A DNA stretch of 11,760 bases, taken from the NCBI GenBank assembly GCA_013153295.1, contig JAADEV010000128.1, forward strand, positions 1 to 11,760, read 5' to 3'. This DNA comes from Aquificota bacterium. Its GTDB lineage: Bacteria; Aquificota; Aquificia; Aquificales; Hydrogenothermaceae. Below are positions 1-8,041 of this stretch, one piece after another (the first letter of the stretch is position 1; every line of letters begins with the position of its first letter). Made by a program: the position numbers and the translations under genes. Under the pieces are notes generated by a model. It did not search any database, was not told where the DNA came from, and saw only the letters and a list, made by a program, of their open reading frames with translations.

Positions 1-464
1 TTAATATTGGGGCTGAAGATGAAAAGCAGATGCTAAAGGATTTTGGGACTGTATCAAAAGCCTGTTTAGAGTGGCAGATGCCATTACTTGCGATGCTTTA
101 CTACAGGGGACCTGAGGTTAAAAATCCATTTGACCCAGATGCTATTGCCCATATTGCAAGGCTGGGGGCTGAACTTGGGGCGGATATTGTAAAGGTTCCT
201 TACACAGGAAACCCTGATACATTCCGTAAGGTTGTTGAAGGTTGCCCAGTTCCAGTAGTAATTGCAGGGGGTCCTAAGGTTAATTCTGATAAAGAGTTAT
301 TACAAATGGTATATGATGCTGTTGTTGTTGCAGGTTGTGCAGGTCTTTCTGTAGGAAGGAATATCTTCCAACATACAGATGTTTCTAAAATAACTTATGT
401 TTTATCTAAAATAGTTCATGAAGGAATAACTGTGGATGAAGCTTTAAAATTACTGCAAGAATAG
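1..464 (+). CDS. 2-amino-3,7-dideoxy-D-threo-hept-6-ulosonate (ADTH) synthase-like class I aldolase, 3' part
   Basis: The gene is cut by the left edge. The frame is open from base 3 and gives the last 153 residues, ending at TAG 462-464. The visible part is the second half of a TIM barrel of the DeoC/LacD-like class I aldolase family. The motif [15 protein letters not shown] contains the lysine expected to form the Schiff base. AGGPK and SVGRNIFQH are the phosphate-binding loops near the end. From memory it resembles Methanocaldococcus MJ0400 more than glycolytic aldolases, for example in [21 protein letters not shown] and GRNIFQH. MJ0400 makes ADTH, the precursor of 3-dehydroquinate in the archaeal route to aromatic amino acids. 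The partner enzyme, 3-dehydroquinate synthase II, lies at 8042-9037, which supports that role. A glycolytic or gluconeogenic fructose-bisphosphate aldolase role remains possible because the families overlap. Family call is firm; exact substrate is inferred. Confidence 0.85.
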   Translation, partial: NIGAEDEKQMLKDFGTVSKACLEWQMPLLAMLYYRGPEVKNPFDPDAIAHIARLGAELGADIVKVPYTGNPDTFRKVVEGCPVPVVIAGGPKVNSDKELLQMVYDAVVVAGCAGLSVGRNIFQHTDVSKITYVLSKIVHEGITVDEALKLLQE

Positions 465-498
465 TTCATAATTTGCTTTTTTAATCTAAAAAAGGAAG

Positions 499-527
499 TT
501 GCAAAATAGGAAAAGGGGTTTTATAAT
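499..527 (+). promoter_or_regulatory. Sigma-70-type promoter of the tRNA-His gene
   Basis: A -35 box TTGCAA (499-504; 4 of 6 against TTGACA) is followed after 17 bases by a perfect -10 box TATAAT (522-527). Transcription should start near 533-535, leaving a leader of about ten bases before the tRNA. The box quality and spacing make this the best promoter in the window. No comparable signal was seen on the other strand here. Confidence 0.7.
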
Positions 528-544
528 ATAAGCCTCTTTATTCT

Positions 545-618
545 GGAGGGTGTAGCTCAGTCGGTAGAGCACAAGGTTGTGGCCCTTGGGGTCGCGGGTT
601 CAAGTCCCGTCACCCTCC
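545..618 (+). tRNA. tRNA-His (anticodon GTG)
   Basis: A complete cloverleaf can be folded by eye. The acceptor stem is GAGGGTG (546-552) with CACCCTC (611-617). The D arm has GCTC/GAGC. The anticodon stem is CAAGG/CCTTG (572-576 and 584-588) around a seven-base loop with GTG at 579-581. The T arm is GCGGG/CCCGT around TTCAAGT. An extra G at 545 opposite C at 618 is the G-1:C73 pair, the histidine identity element read by HisRS, which confirms the assignment. The 3' CCA is not encoded (the bases after C618 are CTT), so it must be added after transcription. The gene stands alone, with its own promoter just upstream and no other tRNA beside it. Confidence 0.97.
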
Positions 619-740
619 CTTCCCCATCTGTAGCTAATAACTTAAATACTTTCCTTTTCATAGTAAAATCCCCCATTATATCTGATAATATGAATTTAAT
701 ATGAATTAGTGTTAAAGCTAAAAGTAAGGAGGAGCTTAAT

Positions 741-1313
741 ATGAAGAGATTTTTGCTTACGCTGGGGTTTGTTTTTGCTATTTTTTCCTCTGTTTGGGCT
801 AAAAATCCGATAGTGGTTATAAAAACAGACCTTGGGGATATTTATGTTGAACTTTATCCGGACAAAGCCCCTAAAACAGTGGCTAACTTCTTAAGGTATG
901 TTAAAGATGGTTTTTACAACGGGCTTGTTTTCCACAGGGTTGTTAAAGGGTTTGTTATACAAGGTGGTGGCTTTGATAAAAAACTGAAATACAAAAAGCC
1001 CACATACCCACCTGTGGAGAATGAAAGTAATAATGGACTTTCAAATGTTAGGGGGACTATAGCAATGGCAAGGACTTCAGACCCCCACAGCGCCACCACA
1101 CAGTTTTATATTAACTTGGCAGATAACACATTCCTTGATTACGGTAAAACTCCGCAGAAATGGGGATACACTGTATTTGGAAGGGTTATAAAGGGAATGG
1201 AAGTGGTTGATGAGATAGGCAGTATCCCTACTATAAATATCGGCTATATGATGAATGTGCCAATTAGACCTGTGGAGATAAAAAGTATAGAGATTGTGGA
1301 AGAGGGGGATTAA
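741..1313 (+). CDS. ppiA: Periplasmic cyclophilin-type peptidyl-prolyl cis-trans isomerase (PpiA-like)
   Basis: This enzyme catalyses cis-trans isomerisation of proline peptide bonds, helping exported proteins fold. Of its 190 residues, the first 20 form a signal peptide (KR, then a hydrophobic stretch, with likely cleavage after VWA at 20), which places it in the periplasm. The rest is one cyclophilin domain. The active-site elements are FHR (64-66), QGGGF (74-78), RGTIAMAR (104-111), QFYIN (121-125) and WGYTVFGRV (141-149). The order and spacing closely match E. coli PpiA, with a short insertion around 80-90. The usual active-site tryptophan of eukaryotic cyclophilins is not evident, as in bacterial PpiA. 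The start is fixed by an AAGGAGGAG ribosome site at 726-734. The gene is probably monocistronic, and its last four bases overlap the end of the convergent hyuB. Confidence 0.93.
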   Translation: MKRFLLTLGFVFAIFSSVWAKNPIVVIKTDLGDIYVELYPDKAPKTVANFLRYVKDGFYNGLVFHRVVKGFVIQGGGFDKKLKYKKPTYPPVENESNNGLSNVRGTIAMARTSDPHSATTQFYINLADNTFLDYGKTPQKWGYTVFGRVIKGMEVVDEIGSIPTINIGYMMNVPIRPVEIKSIEIVEEGD

Positions 1314-2869
1314 CCTTCCCTACGGTAGCCCCCTCCACCGGGGGTTTTTATTACGATACTGTCCCCTTTCTTTAGTCTGGTGTGGAATTTACCTCCCATT
1401 TTAACCTCTTTACCGTCCCTTATTAATATATTCTCCCCAACCTTTGCAGGACTTCCGCCAAACAGTCCATAAGGGGGAATTCTCCTCCTTTCAGATATAA
1501 CTGTAATCTCCACATCTGTTAAAAACTTTATCTGTCTGATTATCCCATCTCCACCTCTGTATAAACCTTCCCCACCTGAGTTATCCCTAAGTGAGTATCT
1601 TTCAACCATAAATGGATACTCAAACTCCAACGCCTCAACAGGGGTGTTAAGTGTGTTTGTCATATGGGACTGTATTCCACTTTCACCATCTACACCTAAG
1701 GACGCCCCCATACCACCTCCTATTGTTTCGTAGTATGTAAAGGGCTTCCCTGTCTTTGGGTTAACACCTCCTATTGTAAGGTTGTTCATTGTCCCTTGGC
1801 TTGCAGATGGTATCTCGTCTGGTATAGCCTTTGATAATGCCCCTAAAACCACATCTACTATACGCTGTGATGTTTCCACATTTCCCCCTGCCACAGGGTA
1901 AGGGTGCTGGCAGTCTACAACGCTTCCCTTTTTGGTTATAACCTGTATAGGTTCAAAACAGCCTTTATTTGTAGGTATATCCTCCCTTACAAGGCTTCTA
2001 AACACATAGTAAACTGCAGATAAGGTTATAGCCCTTACGCAGTTTATATTCCCCTCTGTCTGTGGGTCTGAGTTTGAAAAATCAACAGTAGCTTTACTGC
2101 CCTCTATCTTTATATCAACCTGTATTTTTATATCCCTGTTGCCAGCCCCGTCATCTTCCATAAAGTCGTAAAAGGAATACTCCCCATCGGGAATTCTGTT
2201 TATCCTGTCTTCCATAATCCGCTTACTATAACTGTTTAAAGCCTCCATATAAAACTGTATATCTGAGACTGGATACCTTTCAGATAGTTGGATAAGCCTT
2301 TTTATACCTGTGATGTTAGCGGAGATTTGGGCTAAAAAATCACCTTCCCTTTCCTCTGGGGTTCTTACATTACTTTTTATAAGCTGTAAAATCCATCTGT
2401 TAACCTCTCCCCCTTCTACTATCTTTACAGGTGGGATTATAAGCCCTTCGTGGTATATGGTTTTTGAAAGGGGCATAGACCCTGCTGTTATTCCCCCTAT
2501 ATCTGCGTGGTGTGCCCTGTTTGCCACAAAAAACTCAAGCTGTCCATCTATAAAAACAGGGGCTATTACTGTTATATCAGGTAGATGCGTTCCCCCTCTG
2601 TAAGGGTCGTTTAAGGCTACCATATCACCCTCTTTAAAGGTGATACTTTCTAAAGCTGACTTAACAGACATTGGCATAGACCCGAGGTGGACTGGTATGT
2701 GGGAGGCTTGGGCTACTAAATCACCGTTTTTGTCAAAAACTGCACAGGAAAAATCCCTCCTTTCCTTTATATTTGATGAAAATGCAGATTTTTGTAAAAC
2801 TGTTCCCATCTCCTCTGCGACAGCAGAAAGTCTGTTTTTAAAAACCTCAAGTAGGATAGGGTCTACCAT
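1310..2869 (-). CDS. hyuB: Hydantoinase B/oxoprolinase family subunit (HyuB)
   Basis: The 519-residue protein is full length for the HyuB family. It pairs with HyuA to form ATP-dependent N-methylhydantoinases, 5-oxoprolinase-like enzymes and acetone or acetophenone carboxylases. Family hallmarks are the start [13 protein letters not shown] (2-14), [10 protein letters not shown] (37-46), [18 protein letters not shown] (49-66), [15 protein letters not shown] (87-101), [10 protein letters not shown] (117-126) and a glycine-rich C-terminus ending KTPGGGGYR. The conserved histidines and acidic residues in the last two N-terminal motifs are the likely metal and substrate site (family knowledge, not shown here). 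The ribosome site GGGGAG sits six bases before the ATG and overlaps the end of the preceding gene, so translation is probably coupled. It is the last gene of the minus-strand operon. Its substrate cannot be told from sequence; no acetone carboxylase gamma-type subunit is nearby, which argues mildly against that activity. Confidence 0.92.
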   Translation of the reverse strand: MVDPILLEVFKNRLSAVAEEMGTVLQKSAFSSNIKERRDFSCAVFDKNGDLVAQASHIPVHLGSMPMSVKSALESITFKEGDMVALNDPYRGGTHLPDITVIAPVFIDGQLEFFVANRAHHADIGGITAGSMPLSKTIYHEGLIIPPVKIVEGGEVNRWILQLIKSNVRTPEEREGDFLAQISANITGIKRLIQLSERYPVSDIQFYMEALNSYSKRIMEDRINRIPDGEYSFYDFMEDDGAGNRDIKIQVDIKIEGSKATVDFSNSDPQTEGNINCVRAITLSAVYYVFRSLVREDIPTNKGCFEPIQVITKKGSVVDCQHPYPVAGGNVETSQRIVDVVLGALSKAIPDEIPSASQGTMNNLTIGGVNPKTGKPFTYYETIGGGMGASLGVDGESGIQSHMTNTLNTPVEALEFEYPFMVERYSLRDNSGGEGLYRGGDGIIRQIKFLTDVEITVISERRRIPPYGLFGGSPAKVGENILIRDGKEVKMGGKFHTRLKKGDSIVIKTPGGGGYRREG

Positions 2870-2872
2870 CTT

Positions 2873-3394
2873 TTACTCCCCGTAGATTATTTTGTGTAGC
2901 CAGCTTTTTACTATCTGGGCAAGGTGGGATATATCACTGCCGTAGTATAGTATCTCAAACACAAGGGTGAAGAGAAAAACAGACAGCATACTTACAAAAA
3001 CAAGGGTTTGGATAAACATTCCTGCGTGGTAGCTTCTTTTTAAAACCGCCTCCTTTGGGTTAAGTGGGTTGTAGTAGACCTTAACCTTTGCCCCCTCTGG
3101 AAACTGGCTTATTAGCCTTTTTATAGTCCCTTCGTCTGAGGCTATCTCTGTTAGAAACACTTTGTTAGATATGTATTCCTTTCCCTTTACTGTGTATTTG
3201 TATTCCACATCTGGGTAAAAGTAATCGTATGAGATTGTGGATATATCCTTTCTCAGTGAGGATTTTAACACCACCCCTTCTGTCTTTTTCCAAAAGTAAA
3301 CCCTAACAAGGCGGTAAAACAGGAATAATGTTATAAGCCCTAAAACACTTACCCAAAAGCCAAATGGGAGGAATAAAAACTTTCCGTCTTTCAC
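2873..3394 (-). CDS. DUF3592-like membrane protein of unknown function
   Basis: This 173-residue protein has two predicted membrane helices, roughly 11-34 and 125-150. Between them lies a soluble beta-rich segment of about 90 residues. That segment carries the features I associate with DUF3592 proteins: TEGVVLKS after the first helix, then PDVEYKYTVKGKEYISN (61-77), then FPEGAKVKVYYNPLNPKEAVL (98-118). The loop between the helices is probably exposed on one face of the inner membrane; which face was not resolved. Translation starts with GTG at 3394-3392, which overlaps the TGA of hyuA by four bases (GTGA), and hyuB begins three bases after its stop. It is therefore wedged into the hyuA-hyuB pair and surely co-transcribed with them. 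No function can be assigned. A membrane anchor or partner for the Hyu complex is one guess; a chance passenger is another. Confidence 0.8.
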   Translation of the reverse strand: MKDGKFLFLPFGFWVSVLGLITLFLFYRLVRVYFWKKTEGVVLKSSLRKDISTISYDYFYPDVEYKYTVKGKEYISNKVFLTEIASDEGTIKRLISQFPEGAKVKVYYNPLNPKEAVLKRSYHAGMFIQTLVFVSMLSVFLFTLVFEILYYGSDISHLAQIVKSWLHKIIYGE

Positions 3395-5355
3395 ACCTTA
3401 ACCCTTATATTTCCATACTGGTCTATATACCCCTCTGCAAATGGTGGGATTACAGTTGTGGAGGAGTATTCAAGTATAACAGCAGACCCTTTTATCCTGT
3501 TCCCTGCCTTTAGTTTATCCCTAAGGTAAAAGGTTGTTTCATACTCCTTTCCATCAAAGATTAGTTTTTTCCTACCTACAACTGCCTCAGGAGGAGGTTG
3601 TTTATCCCCTTCTGCTACCAGCTGTATCTGTGGTTTTTCAGTTTGCCCCACTGCCCTTACCCGTAGGTTTACAACCTGCACCTGTTTTTCAGGTCTACTG
3701 TATCCGTAAAGGGCTTTGTGTCTGCTGTGGAAATCCTCTACAAACCTATCTGAGAAAGGTATAACTATCTCAAAGGACTGTCCTTTATACCTTAAATCCA
3801 CAAGTTTATGTATTTCCACATCTGCCCTTTTAAACCCTTCCCTTTCCATATCTGTTAATGCCCTTTCCTCAAGTTTACCGAAAGCCTCCTTTAGTCGGTT
3901 AATATCTGTTTCCTCTGACATTACAGTAAGGGAGTAGTCCTTTATCACATCTGCAAACGCCATACCAAATGCTGAAAATACACCGGGATTAAGTGGGATT
4001 ATAACCTCTGGGATAGACAACTCTCTGGCTAAAAACGGGGCGTGTAGCCCACCTGCACCTCCGTATACAAACAGGGAAAACTCCCTTGGGTCGTATCCCT
4101 TCTCTATGGATATAACCCTTACTGCCCTTTCCATTTTTGTGTTTGCAACCTTAAGTATGCCCTCCGCAAGTCTGTCTGCAGGTATTCCCCACTCTATACT
4201 GTATAACTCAAAAAACTTATAAAGCCTTTCCATATTAAGTTTCATACTACCGCCAAGGAAGTAGTCAGGGGACAGTCTACCTAAAAACAGGTTGGCATCG
4301 CTTACTGTAAGCCTTTCCCCTTTGCCATAACAGACAGGTCCCGGGTCTGCCCCTGCACTTTCAGGACCTACATTTAAAGACCCTCCCTTATCTAAGTAGG
4401 CTATAGAACCTCCCCCTGCCCCAACTGTATGTATATCTATAATTGGCACCTTTACAGGGAAGTCATCTATATATGTTTCTGTGGAAAATGGAATACTGTC
4501 GTTTAGTAGGGATACATCTGTAGATGTTCCCCCCATATCAAAGGTTATTAACTTTGTTTTTCCTATCAGTTTGCCAAGGTGGAAAGCCCCTACAACCCCA
4601 CCTGCGGGACCTGACAGAATAGTCCTTACAGGTTCTTTCCTTGCTGTGTCAGGGGATATAGCCCCACCGTTAGACTGGATTATTGATAAACTGTCCCCTT
4701 CCTTAAGGTTTTCCTGTAGGTTTTTTATATAGCTGTTCATCTTTGGCATAACATAGCTGTTTACAACTGTGGTAGAACCCCTTTCATACTCCCTAAACTC
4801 TGGGATTATCTGTGATGAAACAGAGACGAAAAAACCCTCCTCCTCAAGTATCCTTTTAACAGTTTCCTCCCCAGTAGGATTTAGGAAAGAAAACAGAAAG
4901 GAGACAGCTACCGCCTGTATACCCTTTTCTTTAAGCTGTTTAGCTACCTCCCTTACTTCCCCTTCATCTACAGGTTTTACAACCTTACCTTCACTGTTCA
5001 CCCTACAGTCTAAACCTATACAGTCCTCCCTGTTTACCAGAGGAGGTTTCCTTCTGTAGGTTAAATCGTAAAGTTTCTTCCTGTCCTGTCTCCCTATAAA
5101 AAGGGTGTCCTCAAAACCTTTATTTGTTATAAATGATGTTCTTGCCCCTTTCCTCTCAAGGACAGAGTTTGTAGCCACAGTAGAACCGTGGGTTATGGCT
5201 AAAGGCTGGTCTGTTCCTATCCTTTGTAAGCCCTCTAAAACAGCCTTTGAAGGGTCTGACGGCGTGGATAAAACCTTGAATATATACCACTTTCCGTCTT
5301 TATGGTAAACAAAATCTGTAAATGTGCCACCTGTATCTACACCGACCTTTATCAT
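3391..5355 (-). CDS. hyuA: Hydantoinase A/oxoprolinase family subunit (HyuA), ATP-binding
   Basis: The 654-residue protein is the ATP-using subunit that partners HyuB. The N-terminal hydantoinase/oxoprolinase domain opens with the phosphate-binding motif GVDTGGTFTD (5-14), followed by THGSTVATN (55-63). The central hydantoinase A domain has a second actin-like motif, DMGGTSTDV (273-281), then VGAGGGSIA (311-319), GPESAGADPGP (330-340) and SDANLFLGRL (352-361). The motif VYGGAGGLHA (430-439) completes the nucleotide fold, and a small beta-rich domain closes the protein. In the family, ATP phosphorylates the substrate amide, lactam or ketone-derived intermediate before HyuB completes the reaction. 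The ATG overlaps the stop of the upstream zinc-ribbon gene by four bases (ATGA), so translation is coupled. Substrate unknown: hydantoin, 5-oxoproline and ketone carboxylation are all open. Confidence 0.94.
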   Translation of the reverse strand: MIKVGVDTGGTFTDFVYHKDGKWYIFKVLSTPSDPSKAVLEGLQRIGTDQPLAITHGSTVATNSVLERKGARTSFITNKGFEDTLFIGRQDRKKLYDLTYRRKPPLVNREDCIGLDCRVNSEGKVVKPVDEGEVREVAKQLKEKGIQAVAVSFLFSFLNPTGEETVKRILEEEGFFVSVSSQIIPEFREYERGSTTVVNSYVMPKMNSYIKNLQENLKEGDSLSIIQSNGGAISPDTARKEPVRTILSGPAGGVVGAFHLGKLIGKTKLITFDMGGTSTDVSLLNDSIPFSTETYIDDFPVKVPIIDIHTVGAGGGSIAYLDKGGSLNVGPESAGADPGPVCYGKGERLTVSDANLFLGRLSPDYFLGGSMKLNMERLYKFFELYSIEWGIPADRLAEGILKVANTKMERAVRVISIEKGYDPREFSLFVYGGAGGLHAPFLARELSIPEVIIPLNPGVFSAFGMAFADVIKDYSLTVMSEETDINRLKEAFGKLEERALTDMEREGFKRADVEIHKLVDLRYKGQSFEIVIPFSDRFVEDFHSRHKALYGYSRPEKQVQVVNLRVRAVGQTEKPQIQLVAEGDKQPPPEAVVGRKKLIFDGKEYETTFYLRDKLKAGNRIKGSAVILEYSSTTVIPPFAEGYIDQYGNIRVKV

Positions 5356-5831
5356 ACCTGCCTTTCCCAGTGAACCCTTATATACTTGGTTCCCTCTGGA
5401 TACTGCATATTAAGTTTTCCTTTGTAAGCCTTTTGGACAGCTTCCCCTATCCTTCTGGCAAGGTGTTCGTAGGTTGTGGTAATAACAATTCTGTCCCCTT
5501 CGTCTTCCAACGAGATAATCCTCTCAAGAGGTCTATAAGCTGTCTCCTCATCACTTACATTTTTTATTAGGTTTTTTATCTCATCTTTATGTTTCTGGAG
5601 AAACTCCCCTTCAAGGACAACTATCCCACCTTCGTATCTGTCCTCTATCCTTCTACAGGCTGGGCATACCATCTGCTTTGCATTCTCAGGTATCCTGTCA
5701 ACCCATTTAAAAATCCCGTCCTGAAAAACAACACCACATTTCTGGCATACAGATGGGTCTGGATATTTAGCCTTGGTAAAGTAGGGGTCGTGGATATACT
5801 CCTTTATAAGCCTGTCTTTTCTACCTTTCAT
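5352..5831 (-). CDS. Small two-CxxC zinc-ribbon-like protein (BCAM0308/NMD3-like family)
   Basis: The first gene of the minus-strand operon encodes 159 residues with two zinc-ribbon knuckles, CQKC (29-32) and CPAC (56-59). These are spaced as expected for one four-cysteine zinc site. An acidic, helical middle follows, and then an alpha/beta segment (about 103-157) containing ERIISLEDEGDRIVITTT and LARRIGEAVQKAYKGKL. The arrangement resembles small bacterial proteins annotated as BCAM0308 family or as NMD3-like; this is recalled similarity, not a search result. It is probably cytoplasmic, since no signal or membrane segment is visible. A GGAGGT site at 5839-5844, seven bases before the ATG, fixes the start. 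Its ATGA overlap with hyuA ties expression of the two together, but a shared job is only inferred. RNA or nucleic-acid binding is plausible for the fold, and the true function is not known. Confidence 0.75.
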   Translation of the reverse strand: MKGRKDRLIKEYIHDPYFTKAKYPDPSVCQKCGVVFQDGIFKWVDRIPENAKQMVCPACRRIEDRYEGGIVVLEGEFLQKHKDEIKNLIKNVSDEETAYRPLERIISLEDEGDRIVITTTYEHLARRIGEAVQKAYKGKLNMQYPEGTKYIRVHWERQV

Positions 5832-5889
5832 AACATAAACCTCCAGTTAATTTAGGTTATAATTATAACAATAAGAGGAGGTTGGAATA
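5832..5889. promoter_or_regulatory. Divergent promoter region between the hyu operon and cysS
   Basis: The 58 bases between the two divergent starts contain a perfect 12-base palindrome, TTATAATTATAA (5857-5868). It supplies a consensus TATAAT -10 box on the plus strand (5858-5863) and another on the minus strand (5867-5862), overlapping by two bases. Start sites would lie near 5870 (plus) and 5855 (minus), leaving leaders of about 20-25 bases that carry the strong ribosome sites at 5873-5882 and 5844-5839. I see no good -35 box at 16-18 bases on either side. Polymerase may rely on AT-rich DNA or an activator, and use of both boxes is inferred. Confidence 0.5.
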
Positions 5890-7362
5890 ATGAGCCTGAA
5901 GATTTACAACACCCTGTCTGGAAAAAAAGAGGAGTTTGTCCCTATAAAACCCGGTGAGGTAAAGATATACACCTGTGGTGTTACAGTCTACGACCACAAC
6001 CACGTGGGACACGGCAGAAGTTTAATAGTGTTTGATATGATTAGGAGATACCTACGATACCTTGGATACGATGTTAAGTTTGTAAGGAACTTTACAGATG
6101 TGGACGACAAAATTATAAACAGGGCTAAGGACGAGTGTCTCCCATTTACAGTGATAGCAGACAGGTATATAAAAGAGTATTTTCAGGACGCAGAAAACTT
6201 TAGGATAGAGCCTGCAGATGTTGAGCCGAGGGTGACAACCCACATACCGGATATTATAGATTTTATCCAAAAGCTAATAGAAAAGGGATACGCCTACGAG
6301 GTAGACGGTGATGTTTACTTCTCTGTAAGGAAGTTTAAAGACTACGGAAAGCTGTCAAAAAGAAGTGTTGATGAGTTAATAGCAGGGGCAAGGGTTGAAC
6401 CGGGGGAAAAGAAAAGGGACCCACTTGATTTTGCCCTTTGGAAAAGGTCTAAAGCAGGTGAGCCATCTTGGGACAGCCCTTGGGGTAAAGGTAGACCCGG
6501 TTGGCATACAGAATGCTGTGCAATGATATTTAAACACCTTGGGGAAACTATAGATATACACGGAGGTGGGCTTGACCTAACATTCCCCCACCACGAAAAC
6601 GAGCTTGCACAGGCAGAAGCCCTTTCAGACAAACCGTTTGCAAGATACTGGGTTCACAACGGACTTGTAACAGTTAACGGACAAAAGATGTCAAAATCCC
6701 TTGGAAACTACATAACACTAAAAGAGATATACTCAAAATACGAGCCTGATATACTTAGACTTTTAGTCCTGTCTGTCCACTACAGAAGCCCCCTTGATTT
6801 CTCTTGGGAAAAGATGGAAGAGACAAAAAAAGCCTATGAAAGGCTGAAAAACGCAATAGATGAGTATGAGACACTTGAAAAACTACCTATAAAAGAGGAT
6901 TTTGAAGGACACCTTTACGACGCAATAGCAAAGGCGGAACAGGGGTTTTACTCTGCAATGTCAGACGATTTTAACACCCCAGAGGCTTTAGCATCACTGT
7001 TTGGACTTGTTAGGGAGATGAATATACTAAGGGACAGGGCGGTAAAGGAAGGTGGAATATCCCAAAAAGCCCTAAAATCCTACAAAGAGGCAAAAGATGT
7101 TTTATACCAGATAGGAAGGGATATATTCGGGCTGTTTGACAGCCTACAACCTTGCAAACCGACGGAAAAAACAGAGGAAACAACAGAAAAATCCCAGAAA
7201 GAGCAGGTTGACAGCCAGCTTGTAGAGATGCTTTTAGAGGTTAGGAATATAGCCAGAAAGGAAAAACAGTATCATATAGCAGACCTTATAAGGGACAAAC
7301 TATCCCAACAGGGAATTGTTATAGAAGACACCCCAGTTGGAACAAAATGGAAGAAAAAGTAA
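5890..7362 (+). CDS. cysS: Cysteinyl-tRNA synthetase
   Basis: This class I aminoacyl-tRNA synthetase charges tRNA-Cys in the cytoplasm. At 490 residues it is slightly longer than E. coli CysRS (about 461). The HIGH-type signature is HVGH (38-41) and the KMSKS loop is 266-270. The four zinc ligands that select cysteine are all present: C29 in IYTCG, C209 in GWHTEC, H234 and E238 in [17 protein letters not shown] (221-230) and [12 protein letters not shown] (68-79) are further family motifs. The extra length lies partly in a low-complexity linker rich in Lys, Glu and Thr (about 412-433), just before the C-terminal anticodon-binding helices. The start is set by AAGAGGAGGT (5873-5882). It leads a plus-strand run of five closely spaced genes, and its stop directly abuts the next ATG. 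Confidence 0.98.
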   Translation: MSLKIYNTLSGKKEEFVPIKPGEVKIYTCGVTVYDHNHVGHGRSLIVFDMIRRYLRYLGYDVKFVRNFTDVDDKIINRAKDECLPFTVIADRYIKEYFQDAENFRIEPADVEPRVTTHIPDIIDFIQKLIEKGYAYEVDGDVYFSVRKFKDYGKLSKRSVDELIAGARVEPGEKKRDPLDFALWKRSKAGEPSWDSPWGKGRPGWHTECCAMIFKHLGETIDIHGGGLDLTFPHHENELAQAEALSDKPFARYWVHNGLVTVNGQKMSKSLGNYITLKEIYSKYEPDILRLLVLSVHYRSPLDFSWEKMEETKKAYERLKNAIDEYETLEKLPIKEDFEGHLYDAIAKAEQGFYSAMSDDFNTPEALASLFGLVREMNILRDRAVKEGGISQKALKSYKEAKDVLYQIGRDIFGLFDSLQPCKPTEKTEETTEKSQKEQVDSQLVEMLLEVRNIARKEKQYHIADLIRDKLSQQGIVIEDTPVGTKWKKK

Positions 7363-8028
7363 ATGGGACAGGAAAAGTTAGCGGCAAAGATTTTTGACAG
7401 TGTAGTAAAACGCTACGATAACTTCCTTAGGTTTGCCACATTCGGTTTAATAGACAAATGGCAGGAAGCCCTTGTAAAAAACACCCCAGCCGGTAGCGTT
7501 GCCTTAGATGTTGGAACTGGAACAGGGGAAGTATTAAAAAAGGTCTCCCAGCAGTATCCAGACTGTAAACAGGTTGGGCTTGATGTGGCATTTAATATGC
7601 TAAAAAAGGCAAAGGAAAAAAACCCATCTTCACTACTTGTAAAAGGTTCTGCCTACAACCTACCGTTTAAGGACAGTAGCATATCTTCCATTTATATGTC
7701 CCTTGTTTTCCGCCACCTTGAGCCAGAGGAAGGATTACAGGAATTCCGTAGGGTTTTGGAAAAGGGGGGACACATTGGGATACTTGATATATCAAAACCA
7801 CATAAACTAATCTTTGATAGTATATACTTTTTCGCAAACAAACTGTTTAGACCATTTGGGACAAGGATTTTCTCAAATGAGGAATACGACTACTTTATGC
7901 ATTCCATAGTAAACTCCAAAAGCCCTGAGGAGCTAAAAAAACTAATGGGAAGGTTTGGGTTTAAACAGACCTTTATAAAAAAGTTTCTCTTTGGAATGGT
8001 TGTAGTAGCAGTTTTTAAAAAAACCTAA
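7363..8028 (+). CDS. ubiE: UbiE/MenG-family SAM-dependent quinone C-methyltransferase
   Basis: The 221-residue protein has a Rossmann-type SAM-binding domain. Motif I is ALDVGTGTG (47-55), the acidic ribose-binding residue is D74 in VGLDVA, and the later strand motif is RRVLEKGGHIGILDISKP (129-146). UbiE-specific marks are the N-terminal IFDSVVKRYDNF (10-21), a helical insert after DISKP, and the C-terminal FLFGMVVVAVFKK (208-220), which parallels the last strand of UbiE. It should therefore methylate a prenylated quinone precursor at the membrane. In this lineage that would be a naphthoquinone (menaquinone type) rather than ubiquinone, which is inference. The canonical RN pair after the FGLRN-like strand reads RH here. 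The ATG follows the cysS stop with no spacing, so translation probably depends on coupling. Another small-molecule methyltransferase of the same clan is the main alternative. Confidence 0.82.
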   Translation: MGQEKLAAKIFDSVVKRYDNFLRFATFGLIDKWQEALVKNTPAGSVALDVGTGTGEVLKKVSQQYPDCKQVGLDVAFNMLKKAKEKNPSSLLVKGSAYNLPFKDSSISSIYMSLVFRHLEPEEGLQEFRRVLEKGGHIGILDISKPHKLIFDSIYFFANKLFRPFGTRIFSNEEYDYFMHSIVNSKSPEELKKLMGRFGFKQTFIKKFLFGMVVVAVFKKT

Positions 8029-8041
8029 AAGAGGAGGAAAG

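Noticed and set aside
476-494. Hairpin CTTTTTT/AAAAAAG after the aldolase gene as a terminator
   Set aside because: The stem is almost all A-T with no GC core and no T tract follows it, so stability is too low for an intrinsic terminator, especially in a thermophile.
655-692. Promoter for the cyclophilin gene (GATAAT at 684-689 or TATATC at 677-682)
   Set aside because: A GATAAT -10 is possible, but no acceptable -35 lies at 16-18 bases, and several AT-rich hexamers compete. Read-through from the tRNA promoter is equally likely.
1310-5355. Acetone carboxylase operon
   Set aside because: HyuA and HyuB family proteins are present, but the small third subunit typical of acetone carboxylase is absent, so the specific activity cannot be claimed.
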